Assembly (NCBI GenBank): GCA_023667165.1
Contig: JAMPAO010000001.1
Coordinates: 6,051 to 20,397 of the forward strand
Source: Ruminococcus sp.
GTDB lineage: Bacteria; Bacillota; Clostridia; Oscillospirales; Ruminococcaceae
Length of the DNA stretch: 14,347 bases
Direction of reading: 5' to 3'
Part shown: piece after piece, positions 7,525 through 14,329 of the stretch
Layout: every line of letters starts with the position of its first letter
How positions within the stretch are numbered: the stretch's first letter is position 1
Translations under genes and position numbers: made by a program
The notes under the pieces: model-generated
What the model saw: the letters and a program-made list of their open reading frames with translations, nothing else
Databases searched by the model: none
What the model was told of the DNA's origin: nothing

Positions 7525-8808
7525 TCATTTCTTTTCCGCGCTGTCCGCCGCATTATATCCTTTTGCCGCAAAAAAAGCTCTTATCATGTTGATCATTATA
7601 ATAAAGCAGATTATACCCGCCGCAGCAAGCCATTGAACTCCGCTCAAAGGTCCGTAAAACGCCGCAGCAGCAACGGCAAGAACGGATACGGCTATGCAGC
7701 AGCCGTAATTTCGGGTAAATCCGTTCACATCGGGAAGCGCGAGAGCCGCCCATGAAACTGTTATCGGAAGGAACGCGCTTGTAAGGAAAAACGCCGTAAA
7801 CAGCGGCTTGTCGGTGCTGTCGTGATCGGGAACGGAAAACGGCGGGTATTCCTCCTCAATCTCCACCACCTGATAATAGTCGTACTCCGGCAGTCCGCTG
7901 TATTCCTTGTAAACGCTTCTCACGGGAAAGCTGAACAGAAAAAAGACGGAAACGGCTGTGAAAAGTATGATGTTTAGTATGCAGAGCGTTTTGTGATCCT
8001 TCGTCCACAGCTTTTGTTTTTCTCCGCCCGGCGAGGCTTCGGCAGTCCTGCCCGACGCAGATGAAAGCAGCACGGCAAAGAAATGCAGCCACGCCGCCTG
8101 GCAGCACGTATAAGGAGATCCCGCTCCGGAAAGGGCGCATATTATGACTGCCGCAGAAAACGCGCATACCGAAACAAGCCGCACCGCAGCCATATTCCGC
8201 ACGCCTTTCATAAGCTCCGGCGTTCTTGTGACCTTGGACAGGCGCTTTACCGCATTCCTGCCCCGCAGACCGAACACCTGCGCGGATATGATGTAAAGGG
8301 TGTTTCTCATGCTTTCCCTGCCCGTAAACGCCGTAAGCACAGCCGTTAATGATATTGCCCGGGACGCGGCTTCAAGGAGCGGGACGACATAATCGTCATT
8401 GTCAAATATGCCCCCTCCCGAAATGTATATGCCGGACAGCATTACGGCGATCCCCGCAAGAACGCCGAAGGTGCTGCCTATTCCGCTTATATCTCCGAGA
8501 GAACCCATAAGCCTCGGGTCGAGAGATCTGTTATTTTTTGCCCTGTCCGCACGGCTGATCCCCATAACGCCGGAGAGCGCAAAATGCTGTACCGCAAAGG
8601 CAAGCATAAGTATTCCCGCCGAGGCAGCCGCAGAAACAAGCGCGCCGCTGCCGCCTCCCAAAAACAGACCGATCGCCGCGGGGATAACGGCTGCTGCGGC
8701 AATAAGGGTATACTGATTGAAAAAAACGCCCTTCAGGATATCCGAAATAATCGTCAAAAGGGGAAGCCTTTCATTGGCGGTATCTTTTTTTGCGGTATTA
8801 CCGTTCAT
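7525..8808 (-). CDS. Unknown ten-TM membrane protein, 427 aa
   Basis: I do not recognise this protein. It has 427 residues and about ten hydrophobic segments: roughly 32-51, 53-80, 110-134, two between 140 and 215, one near 225-245, one around 285-305, and three in the last 100 residues. Between TM2 and TM3 is a charged loop (ISRADRAKNNRSLDPRLMGS), and before the last three TMs a tyrosine/acid-rich loop (YDYYQVVEIEEEYPP) that may face outside. No Walker, DKTGT or catalytic signature is visible. The ATG at 8806-8808 has GAGGAG 5 bases upstream and a perfect promoter beyond, and the gene ends at a strong terminator, so it is a monocistronic, probably well-expressed gene. Confidence 0.75.
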   Translation of the reverse strand: MNGNTAKKDTANERLPLLTIISDILKGVFFNQYTLIAAAAVIPAAIGLFLGGGSGALVSAAASAGILMLAFAVQHFALSGVMGISRADRAKNNRSLDPRLMGSLGDISGIGSTFGVLAGIAVMLSGIYISGGGIFDNDDYVVPLLEAASRAISLTAVLTAFTGRESMRNTLYIISAQVFGLRGRNAVKRLSKVTRTPELMKGVRNMAAVRLVSVCAFSAAVIICALSGAGSPYTCCQAAWLHFFAVLLSSASGRTAEASPGGEKQKLWTKDHKTLCILNIILFTAVSVFFLFSFPVRSVYKEYSGLPEYDYYQVVEIEEEYPPFSVPDHDSTDKPLFTAFFLTSAFLPITVSWAALALPDVNGFTRNYGCCIAVSVLAVAAAAFYGPLSGVQWLAAAGIICFIIMINMIRAFFAAKGYNAADSAEKK

Positions 8809-8838
8809 ATGAACTCCTCACAATCTTAATGTAATTAT

Positions 8839-8867
8839 ATTATAGCTTATTTCTCCGCGGTTGTCAA
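8839..8867 (-). promoter_or_regulatory. Consensus promoter of unknown membrane protein
   Basis: On the minus strand TTGACA (8862-8867) and TATAAT (8839-8844) are perfect with a 17-base spacer. The leader is about 25 bases long and carries GAGGAG (8814-8819) before the ATG. Confidence 0.8.
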
Positions 8868-8987
8868 GACGGTGAGAGGATATGAACGCGCCGGATTGGA
8901 GAGGTGATAAACGGGCGTGCGGCCGGATCCGTGTAAAAATATTATTCCGAGCCGTACCGTTGTCATGCTCAAATTTATAAAAACCCA

Positions 8988-9016
8988 TTGATTTTATGCT
9001 CGTGATGTGTTATAAT
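8988..9016 (+). promoter_or_regulatory. Promoter of deaminase-hydrolase operon
   Basis: TTGATT (8988-8993), 17 bases, then TGTTATAAT (TATAAT at 9011-9016, an extended -10). The leader is only about 24 bases, too short for a SAH or SAM riboswitch. Confidence 0.8.
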
Positions 9017-9046
9017 TATCTCAAAATCAAATTGGGAGACGGGAAT

Positions 9047-10315
9047 ATGAATATACTTATCAAAAATACCGAAATGCTTGTAAACGGAGATATTTCCAAA
9101 GGGGATATCTTTATAGGGAACGGGAAAATATTATCCGTCGGCAAGGAACCGGAGAACTTTACGGCGGATAAGACTGTGGACGGCGGCGGAAAGCTGGCTG
9201 TTCCCGGACTTATCAACTGCCATACTCATTCGTATATGTCGCTTTTCAGAAATATCGCCGACGATCTTTCCTTTGAGGACTGGCTTTTCGGCAATATCAT
9301 GCCGAGAGAGGACAGGCTTACAGCAGAGGACGGCTATTGGGGCGCGATGCTTTCCTGCGCGGAGATGATCAAAAGCGGCACCACCTGCTTTATGGATATG
9401 CACATGTTCCCAAAAATGACCGCCAAAGCCGCCGATACTCTCGGAATGAGAGCGGTCATGACAAGAGGTCTTACGGGAAGCAGCCGCAATGATAAGGACG
9501 GTATCCGCAGGGTAAACGAGCATTTTGAGGAAATGGAGGCTTTCAAGGACAACAGCCGCATTTCCTTTAAGATGGGCGCCCACGCCATATACACCTGCGG
9601 CGGCGACTATCTGGAATGGCTGATCGAAAAGGCTTCGGAAACGGGACAGGAGTTCCACATACACCTTTCCGAAACCGTAAACGAGGTCGATAACTGCCAA
9701 AAGGAACACGGCTGCTCTCCCGTGGAATATCTGAACGGCATGGGCTTTTTCGATATAAGGACCTGCGCCGCTCACTGCGTACATCTTTCGGAAAGGGACA
9801 TGGATATTCTGGCGGAGAAAAAAGTCAGTGTTATCCATAATCCAAAAAGCAACCTGAAGCTGGCAAACGGTACCGCGCCCGTGTCCCGAATGCTCGAAAA
9901 GGGCATAAACATATGCTTGGGTACGGACAGCCAAGCGTCCAACAATTCGCTGAATATGTTCTCTGAAATGAATTACGCGGCTTTGCTGCAAAAGGGCGCG
10001 ACCGCCGTTCCCACCGTTTGCCCCGCAAGTCGGGTGTTTGATTTTGCCACAGTAAACGGCGCAAAGGCTCTGGGCATTCCCGATATCGGAGAGATAAAGG
10101 CGGGTTACAGGGCGGATATTGTCATGCTCGATCTCGGCCGGCCTCAGTTTTATCCGAGAAACGATCTTACCGCCGCCCTCGTTTATTCGGCAAACGGCAG
10201 CGAGGCGGACACAGTGCTGATAGACGGGGAGATCGTCCTCGAAAACGGCAGACTGACCAAATTCGACGAGGAGGAGATATACGGAAAGGTGCAGGAAGCG
10301 GCGAACAGGCTTTGA
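9047..10315 (+). CDS. mtaD: Amidohydrolase: SAH/5'-methylthioadenosine deaminase type
   Basis: A metal-dependent amidohydrolase of the MtaD/DadD group, 422 residues, predicted to deaminate S-adenosylhomocysteine (SAH), 5'-methylthioadenosine or 5'-deoxyadenosine to the inosyl form in the cytoplasm. Metal ligands appear as His59 and His61 (NCHTHSYMSL), His206 (HIHLSE), a His in AAHCVH (about 243) and Asp294 (LGTDSQASNN), with Glu209 as the catalytic acid/base. The spacing matches the Thermotoga MtaD family. The C-terminal segment (GYRADIVMLDL) completes the composite beta sandwich. ATG 9047 is chosen because GGGAG and ACGGGA lie just upstream; the upstream ATG at 8996 would include the -10 box in the coding region. 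The SAH hydrolase gene follows after 43 bases, so the pair is one operon for SAH recycling. Strict substrate preference cannot be read from the sequence. Confidence 0.88.
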   Translation: MNILIKNTEMLVNGDISKGDIFIGNGKILSVGKEPENFTADKTVDGGGKLAVPGLINCHTHSYMSLFRNIADDLSFEDWLFGNIMPREDRLTAEDGYWGAMLSCAEMIKSGTTCFMDMHMFPKMTAKAADTLGMRAVMTRGLTGSSRNDKDGIRRVNEHFEEMEAFKDNSRISFKMGAHAIYTCGGDYLEWLIEKASETGQEFHIHLSETVNEVDNCQKEHGCSPVEYLNGMGFFDIRTCAAHCVHLSERDMDILAEKKVSVIHNPKSNLKLANGTAPVSRMLEKGINICLGTDSQASNNSLNMFSEMNYAALLQKGATAVPTVCPASRVFDFATVNGAKALGIPDIGEIKAGYRADIVMLDLGRPQFYPRNDLTAALVYSANGSEADTVLIDGEIVLENGRLTKFDEEEIYGKVQEAANRL

Positions 10316-10364
10316 TACCGATAACATATCATTCATAAAAAATTAACCGAAAGGAAAGATGAAA

Positions 10365-11615
10365 ATGTCAGTTGCAAGCGAGATCAGAAATCCCGAATTA
10401 TGGGAAAGCGGAGCGAGGAAGATCCGGTGGGTAAAGCAGAATATGCCCCTGCTTAGGAGCGTGGAAAAGGAATTTGCGGAAACAAAGCCGTTTGAGGGAC
10501 TGAAGATCGCCCTGTCCGTTCACCTGGAGGCAAAGACCGCATATCTGTGCAAGGTACTTGCCGCAGGCGGGGCGGATATGTACATCACAGGCTCAAATCC
10601 TCTGTCCACGCAGGACGATGTGGCTGCGGCTCTCGTTCACGACGGTCTTAAGGTGTTCGCATGGTACGGAGCCTCCGACGAGGAGTATCACCGCCATATC
10701 ACACGGGTAATAGAACCGGGTCCGAACATCATCATTGACGACGGCGGAGATCTTGTCCATCTTATCCATACAGAGTACAGGGAGCTTATACCGAACGTTA
10801 TAGGCGGCTGCGAGGAAACTACCACGGGCATTATAAGGCTTATCGCCATGAACAGGGCGGGAGAGCTTAAATTCCCCATGGTGCTTGTAAACAATGCGGA
10901 CTGCAAGCACCTTTTCGACAACCGCTACGGCACGGGTCAGTCGGTCTGGGACGGTATAAACCGAACGACCAATCTTATCGTTGCGGGAAAAAACGTCGTT
11001 GTGGCAGGCTACGGCTGGTGCGGCAAGGGAGTTGCCATGCGCGCTAAGGGCATGGGCGCAAGCGTTATAGTTACGGAGGTCGATCCCATAAAGGCTATGG
11101 AAGCGGTAATGGACGGCTTTAAGGTGATGAAAATGGAGAAAGCGGCGGAAACGGGCGACTTTTTCGTTACCGTTACCGGCTGCGACGGAGTTATCACTCA
11201 AAAGAGCTTTGAGAAGATGAAGGACGGGGCGATCTGCTGCAATGCGGGTCACTTCGACTGCGAGGTGGACGTGGCATGGCTGAAGGATAACTGCGTCAGG
11301 TCATGGATCGCACGCAATAACATAATGGGTTACGAGCTGAAGAACGACAGAAGCGTTTACGTTATCGCCGAGGGCAGGCTTGTGAATCTGGCGGCGGGGG
11401 ACGGTCATCCCGCGGAGATCATGGATATGTCATTTGCGGTGCAGGCAATGAGCGCGCTTTATCTTGTGAAAAATAAGGGCGGATTTACGGATATGGTCAT
11501 TGACGTTCCGAGAGAGGTTGACGCGGAGATCGCAAGACGCAAGCTGAATGCGTGGGATATCGAGATAGACGCGCTTACAAAGGAGCAGGAGGAGTACCTC
11601 AACAAGGGTTTATGA
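10365..11615 (+). CDS. ahcY: SAH hydrolase, archaeal/Thermotoga type (likely S-inosylhomocysteine hydrolase)
   Basis: NAD-dependent hydrolase that splits S-adenosyl- or S-inosylhomocysteine into homocysteine and the nucleoside, closing the methyl cycle. Of 416 residues, the family landmarks are IIDDGGDLVH (Asp125/126), GGCEETTTG (Glu150), CKHLFDNRYGTGQS (Lys181, Asp185), the NAD site AGYGWCGKG (214-222) and NAGHFDCEVD (His296). Two features depart from the common bacterial/eukaryotic type. The base-recognition motif is HLEAK (53-57, HxExK) where others have HxTxE/Q. The C-terminal KPDHYRY tail is absent, the protein ending at YLNKGL. Both fit the short archaeal-type enzymes, for which preference for S-inosylhomocysteine has been reported. 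ATG 10365 has AAGGA 9 bases upstream; ATG 10359 would add two residues but is only 3 bases from it. It follows the deaminase gene by about 45 bases. Confidence 0.92.
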   Translation: MSVASEIRNPELWESGARKIRWVKQNMPLLRSVEKEFAETKPFEGLKIALSVHLEAKTAYLCKVLAAGGADMYITGSNPLSTQDDVAAALVHDGLKVFAWYGASDEEYHRHITRVIEPGPNIIIDDGGDLVHLIHTEYRELIPNVIGGCEETTTGIIRLIAMNRAGELKFPMVLVNNADCKHLFDNRYGTGQSVWDGINRTTNLIVAGKNVVVAGYGWCGKGVAMRAKGMGASVIVTEVDPIKAMEAVMDGFKVMKMEKAAETGDFFVTVTGCDGVITQKSFEKMKDGAICCNAGHFDCEVDVAWLKDNCVRSWIARNNIMGYELKNDRSVYVIAEGRLVNLAAGDGHPAEIMDMSFAVQAMSALYLVKNKGGFTDMVIDVPREVDAEIARRKLNAWDIEIDALTKEQEEYLNKGL

Positions 11616-11665
11616 TAAAAGTTCACGGCGGATTTACGGAAAGTTTACAGATCTCGCCATAAAAA

Positions 11666-11778
11666 TCCTCCTGTTATCCGTATATATAACAGAGGTAAAA
11701 TACCGGTGACCGGCATTGAAATTTTTACGGGACTTCGAGCGCAATTCCCAATGCCGCTGCTTACAGATAACAGGAGGA
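11666..11778 (+). promoter_or_regulatory. Structured leader able to hide the ribosome binding site
   Basis: TCCTCCTGTTATC (11666-11678) is a perfect 13-base complement of GATAACAGGAGGA (11766-11778), which contains the ribosome binding site of the DUF4349 gene. The same left arm can instead pair with ATAACAGAGG (11686-11695) right beside it, with one bulged base. The two foldings exclude each other. Between them lie CCGG/CCGG (11703-11713) and the 8-bp stem CGGCATTG/CAATGCCG (11711-11718 and 11749-11756). This is the layout of a translational switch (inference). No known riboswitch class is recognised. Confidence 0.5.
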
Positions 11779-11786
11779 ATATCATT

Positions 11787-12899
11787 ATGAGAAAAACAAT
11801 TTTGCCGCTGTCTGCGGCATTATCCGCGCTTATGCTCACAGCCTGCGGCAGCGGCGATTCCACGCTTAATTATGCGGGCGAAAAGAACTACGACGGAGCT
11901 ATGTATGCGGAAACCACACAGGCGTACTACGACTCATACGAAACAGACGAGGACAATATGTACGGGGAAAGCATGGTTTCCTATGATATGGCTGAGGCGT
12001 CCGGATCCGACGCTTCTTCCGGCGCTGCCGACGGAATTGAGGCAGCTAAGATACGCAGAGAAATGTTGGTTTATTCCTGCGAGATGCAGCTTGATACCCT
12101 TGACTTTGCGGGTACTCTCGACGGCTTTAGGGAAAGGCTTGACAGCTACGGCGGATTTATCGAGGACGAGCGTTATTCCGACGGCGGCTCCGGCGGCAGA
12201 TGGTACTACGACAGCGAGGAGAAATGGCAGTCCTACACCGCCACGGTGCGCGTTCCCAGCAAGGATTACGACAGCTTCTGCACCGATATATCGCAGCTTG
12301 GCGATCTGCGCAGCAAGAACGCTTCGGTGGACAATTTAAGCAGCGAATACTACGACCTGTCGGTCACGCTGGAAATATATCAAGCCAAGGAGGACAGGTA
12401 CATACAGCTCCTTGCGGATATTACCGACGACAAATACGCCATCGAGGTAGAGAGGGAGCTTACAAATCTCCAGGTGGAGATCGCCCGTATAAAGACAAGA
12501 ATGAACACCATTGAAACGGACGTTGCCTACTCTTATGTTGACATTACAATCAGCGAGGTCAAGGAGTATACAGCAGAGCCTGTGAAAACGGATACTTTCG
12601 GTCAGCGGCTGTCAAACACGGTAAGGGAAACCGTTTCGGATTTCGGAGATTTTCTTGAATGGGCGCTGTTTGCGCTTATAGCTCTGTTCCCGTACGCCGT
12701 ATTTATCGGATTGATAATATTTATTATCGCAAGGATCAGAAAGGCGGTAAATAAGCGCCGCAGCAAAAAACAAGCGGCAGGCTCGGAGAATGCGGAAAGC
12801 AAGGTCGAGCTTGGCAGGAAAAGATCCGAAAAAAACATACCTCTCGAATATAATTATCCGGCTGACGGAAACACGGACGGGGAGAAAAACAAAGAATGA
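11787..12899 (+). CDS. DUF4349 lipoprotein with C-terminal TM
   Basis: A membrane-anchored extracytoplasmic protein of the DUF4349 family, 370 residues; its molecular function is not known. Residues 1-20 form a lipoprotein signal ending in LTAC (Cys20). A Tyr/Asp/Glu-rich linker follows to about 85. The DUF4349 core (about 90-285) contains YGGFIEDERYSDGG, TATVRVPSKDYDSF, ASVDNLSSEYYDL and the helical VERELTNLQVEIARIKTRM, probably a coiled coil. A TM segment (about 290-318) and a basic, charged cytoplasmic tail follow. AGGAGG (11772-11777) is 9 bases before ATG 11787. The longer frame from 11706 would lack a ribosome binding site and bury the signal peptide. The leader can fold to cover the ribosome binding site. 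Immediately after the stop the sequence turns into a metal-ATPase fragment. Confidence 0.88.
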   Translation: MRKTILPLSAALSALMLTACGSGDSTLNYAGEKNYDGAMYAETTQAYYDSYETDEDNMYGESMVSYDMAEASGSDASSGAADGIEAAKIRREMLVYSCEMQLDTLDFAGTLDGFRERLDSYGGFIEDERYSDGGSGGRWYYDSEEKWQSYTATVRVPSKDYDSFCTDISQLGDLRSKNASVDNLSSEYYDLSVTLEIYQAKEDRYIQLLADITDDKYAIEVERELTNLQVEIARIKTRMNTIETDVAYSYVDITISEVKEYTAEPVKTDTFGQRLSNTVRETVSDFGDFLEWALFALIALFPYAVFIGLIIFIIARIRKAVNKRRSKKQAAGSENAESKVELGRKRSEKNIPLEYNYPADGNTDGEKNKE

Positions 12900-12900
12900 T

Positions 12901-13590
12901 TTAGCCATAGGTAAATCTGTTGTAAGGTACTATTGTGATAAATATGACAAAAAAATTTCAGCCGCCGAAAATTTTTCAATGTTTCCCGGCAAAGGCGTAT
13001 CCGCAGCAGTAGGTACGAAAAAAATTCTTGCGGGAAATGCAGACCTGCTGTTTGAAAACGGAATTAATGCCGATACCGAAGCGGCGGAGCAATACCTTGC
13101 AAAAGGCGCAACAGCAGTCCACATCGCCATTGACGGAAAATCAGCAGGCTTTTTGGCGCTTGCTGACGCGCTGCGGCCGCAAAGCGGTACTATGCTTGAA
13201 AAACTCCGTATGCTCGGCGTTCAGCCTGTTCTTCTTACGGGAAACACCGAAAACGCCGCAAGTACCATAGCGGAAGAACTGAAGATCAGTGAAATTTGTC
13301 CGCGCTGCTTGCCCGAAGATAAAATGAATTACATAGTCAAATGTCAAGAAAACTGTCAGTCAATTTGTATGATAGGAGACGGCATAAATGACGCTCCCGT
13401 GTTAAAGCAAGCTGATGTGAGGATTGCTATGGGCGGCATTGGAAGTGATATTGCGGTTGACGCCGCGGATATTGCTTTGATTGATGATAAAGTTGAGGAA
13501 CTTTCGCATTTATTTGAGCTTTCAAAGCATATGATGACAACGATAAAATTTAACTTGACATTCTCTGTCCCCTGCAAATATACTCTTTAA
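12901..13590 (+). pseudogene. C-terminal fragment of P1B-type heavy-metal ATPase
   Basis: Homology to Zn/Cd/Cu-type P-ATPases starts at LAIGKSVVRY (the SEHPIGK region of the nucleotide-binding domain) and runs to FNLTFS (start of the next-to-last TM pair). It includes GKGVSAAVG, VLLTGNTENA (usually TGD), LPEDKMNYI, MIGDGINDAPVL and IGSDIAVDAADIALI. Missing are the metal-binding head, TM1-6, the A-domain, the phosphorylated DKTGT motif, and the last two TMs. About 222 of an expected 620-700 residues remain, so it cannot transport. The frame reads into it from within the DUF4349 gene, and homology begins only two bases past that gene's stop. After FNLTFS come seven unrelated residues and a stop. 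The base usage is more AT-rich than in the core genes, suggesting acquired DNA. No promoter or ribosome binding site is seen. Confidence 0.88.
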
Positions 13591-13736
13591 TGGGTGATCA
13601 TTATATTTTCGGGCAGCTATTGACCCAACGAGAGCATTTTGACGGCGCTTAGCAATTTGTTTATGTCATACCCTCGTTTTTCAGCCGGCTTCAAATCTTT
13701 TTGAAACCGTGAAGTAGACTTGATCGTATATTTTAT
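13558..13736 (-). pseudogene. yafQ: Dead YafQ-family toxin fragment
   Basis: Read on the minus strand, KYTIKSTSRFQKDLK, AEKRGYDINKLL and LSLGQ match the N-terminal half of YafQ-type mRNA-cleaving toxins. Three lesions are visible. The expected TAATG stop/start overlap with the antitoxin reads TAATA (ATA at 13734-13736). An in-frame TAG lies at 13617-13619 after 39 codons. One base is missing just after, since inserting one in GAAAATATAATGATCACCC restores EKYNDHPL and then AGDREC at 13558-13575. The rest of the toxin, including the later catalytic His/Asp/Trp positions of the family, is gone where the metal-ATPase fragment begins. It cannot make an active toxin. Confidence 0.75.
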
Positions 13737-13891
13737 TAAAGAAGTTCCTTAAACATAAGGTCAACGCCGTCATATCCCTTGTATTTATCGGGATACAGTT
13801 TCATATCCTTGACCTCGTAAATAGCCGCGACAGTTTCGCTGTAAGGGACGTTTGCCAAGTTATTGCGGACATTGCCCGATTCAAAGTAACG
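13736..13891 (-). pseudogene. dinJ: C-terminal remnant of DinJ/RelB antitoxin
   Basis: Read on the minus strand, NVPYSETVAAIYEVKDM, then YKGYDGVDLMFKELL and TAA (13736-13738) match the C-terminal, toxin-binding part of DinJ/RelB antitoxins (NVPNAETLAAIEEVKxMK and YTDVDEMMKELL in the family). The frame is closed upstream by TAG at 13892-13894, and the N-terminal ribbon-helix-helix DNA-binding half is not found upstream, so about 50 of 85-95 residues remain. The stop codon overlaps the former toxin start, the standard arrangement of these operons. Confidence 0.72.
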
Positions 13892-13894
13892 CTA

Positions 13895-14038
13895 AGAGTG
13901 CTGCGCAGCAATGCTAATCCTTATATAATTTCGGATTATCGCTATATTAACATCACTACCGGGTATGTGCTATTTTGCTATATAATCAAGCCAAAACCAA
14001 AGTAAAACTATAATATATTACAAAAACAAAAAAAAAAC
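13895..14038. other. AT-rich spacer before tRNA genes
   Basis: No gene is seen. It holds a perfect 12-base palindrome TGCTGCGCAGCA (13899-13910), an AATCC/GGATT dyad (about 13916-13937) and an A-rich run (about 14022-14037) just upstream of the tRNA promoter that could serve as an UP element. Confidence 0.4.
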
Positions 14039-14067
14039 TTGACTTTCGGGATATTTTAGCGTATAAT
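14039..14067 (+). promoter_or_regulatory. tRNA operon promoter
   Basis: TTGACT (14039-14044) and TATAAT (14062-14067) are 17 bases apart, with an A-rich run immediately upstream. The predicted start near 14074 is about 26 bases before tRNA-Met. Confidence 0.8.
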
Positions 14068-14099
14068 AGTAAATGTTCTTATTGATAATGCATTATTTT

Positions 14100-14175
14100 G
14101 GCGGTATAGCTCAGTGGCTAGAGCAACCGGTTCATACCCGGTAGGTCGTAAGTTCAAATCTCACTGCCGCTACCA
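14100..14175 (+). tRNA. tRNA-Met (CAT), elongator type
   Basis: A full cloverleaf is visible. Acceptor GGCGGTA (14100-14106) pairs with TGCCGCT (14165-14171), with G-T pairs at both 1-72 and 6-67. The D-arm is GCTC/GAGC. The anticodon stem ACCGG/CCGGT encloses loop TTCATAC with CAT at 14133-14135. The T-loop is TTCAAAT and CCA is encoded at 14173-14175. The T-stem GTAAG/CTCAC has an A-C mismatch at its middle pair (14150 and 14162). The D-arm and acceptor look like elongator tRNA-Met of Firmicutes; tRNA-Ile2 (modified CAT) is less likely. Confidence 0.92.
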
Positions 14176-14208
14176 TTACAGACTGTTGAAATATCGGCAG
14201 TCTTGTTA

Positions 14209-14283
14209 GGCCCGTTGGTCAAGAGGTTAAGACGACGCCCTTTCACGGCGTAATCATGGGTTCAATTCCCGTACGGGTCACCA
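14209..14283 (+). tRNA. tRNA-Glu (TTC)
   Basis: Acceptor GGCCCGT (14209-14215) pairs with ACGGGTC (14273-14279), with one G-T pair. The anticodon stem ACGCC/GGCGT (14235-14239 and 14247-14251) encloses CTTTCAC with TTC at 14242-14244. The T-arm is GGGTTCAATTCCC and CCA is encoded at 14281-14283. A small AGACTG/CAGTCT hairpin (14180-14203) lies in the spacer after tRNA-Met and could be a processing site. Confidence 0.95.
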
Positions 14284-14292
14284 TTGCCATAT

Positions 14293-14329
14293 CCCGCAAA
14301 CCTTGTCTACAAAAGGGTTTGCGGGTTTT
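14293..14329 (+). terminator. Terminator of tRNA operon
   Basis: CCCGCAAACC (14293-14302) and GGTTTGCGGG (14316-14325) form a 10-bp stem with a 13-base loop, followed by TTTT, ten bases after tRNA-Glu. Confidence 0.85.

Noticed and set aside
7525..8808. Distant P-type ATPase likeness of the unknown membrane protein (RLMGSLGDI after a TM segment)
   Set aside because: No DKTGT, TGD or GDGxND motif and no cytoplasmic ATP domain; the likeness is too slight to use.
8882..8980. 32-codon ORF (MNAPDWRGDK...) between the divergent promoters
   Set aside because: The purine stretch is only one base from the ATG, it has no promoter, and the product resembles nothing known.
9131..10336. Long minus-strand open frame opposite the deaminase gene (about 400 codons)
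   Set aside because: It has no ribosome binding site and no family signature, and lies opposite a clearly conserved amidohydrolase; it is a mirror frame caused by codon bias.
10316..10364. SAH riboswitch before the SAH hydrolase gene
   Set aside because: The gap is under 50 bases with no fitting structure; the operon leader before the deaminase is also only about 24 bases.
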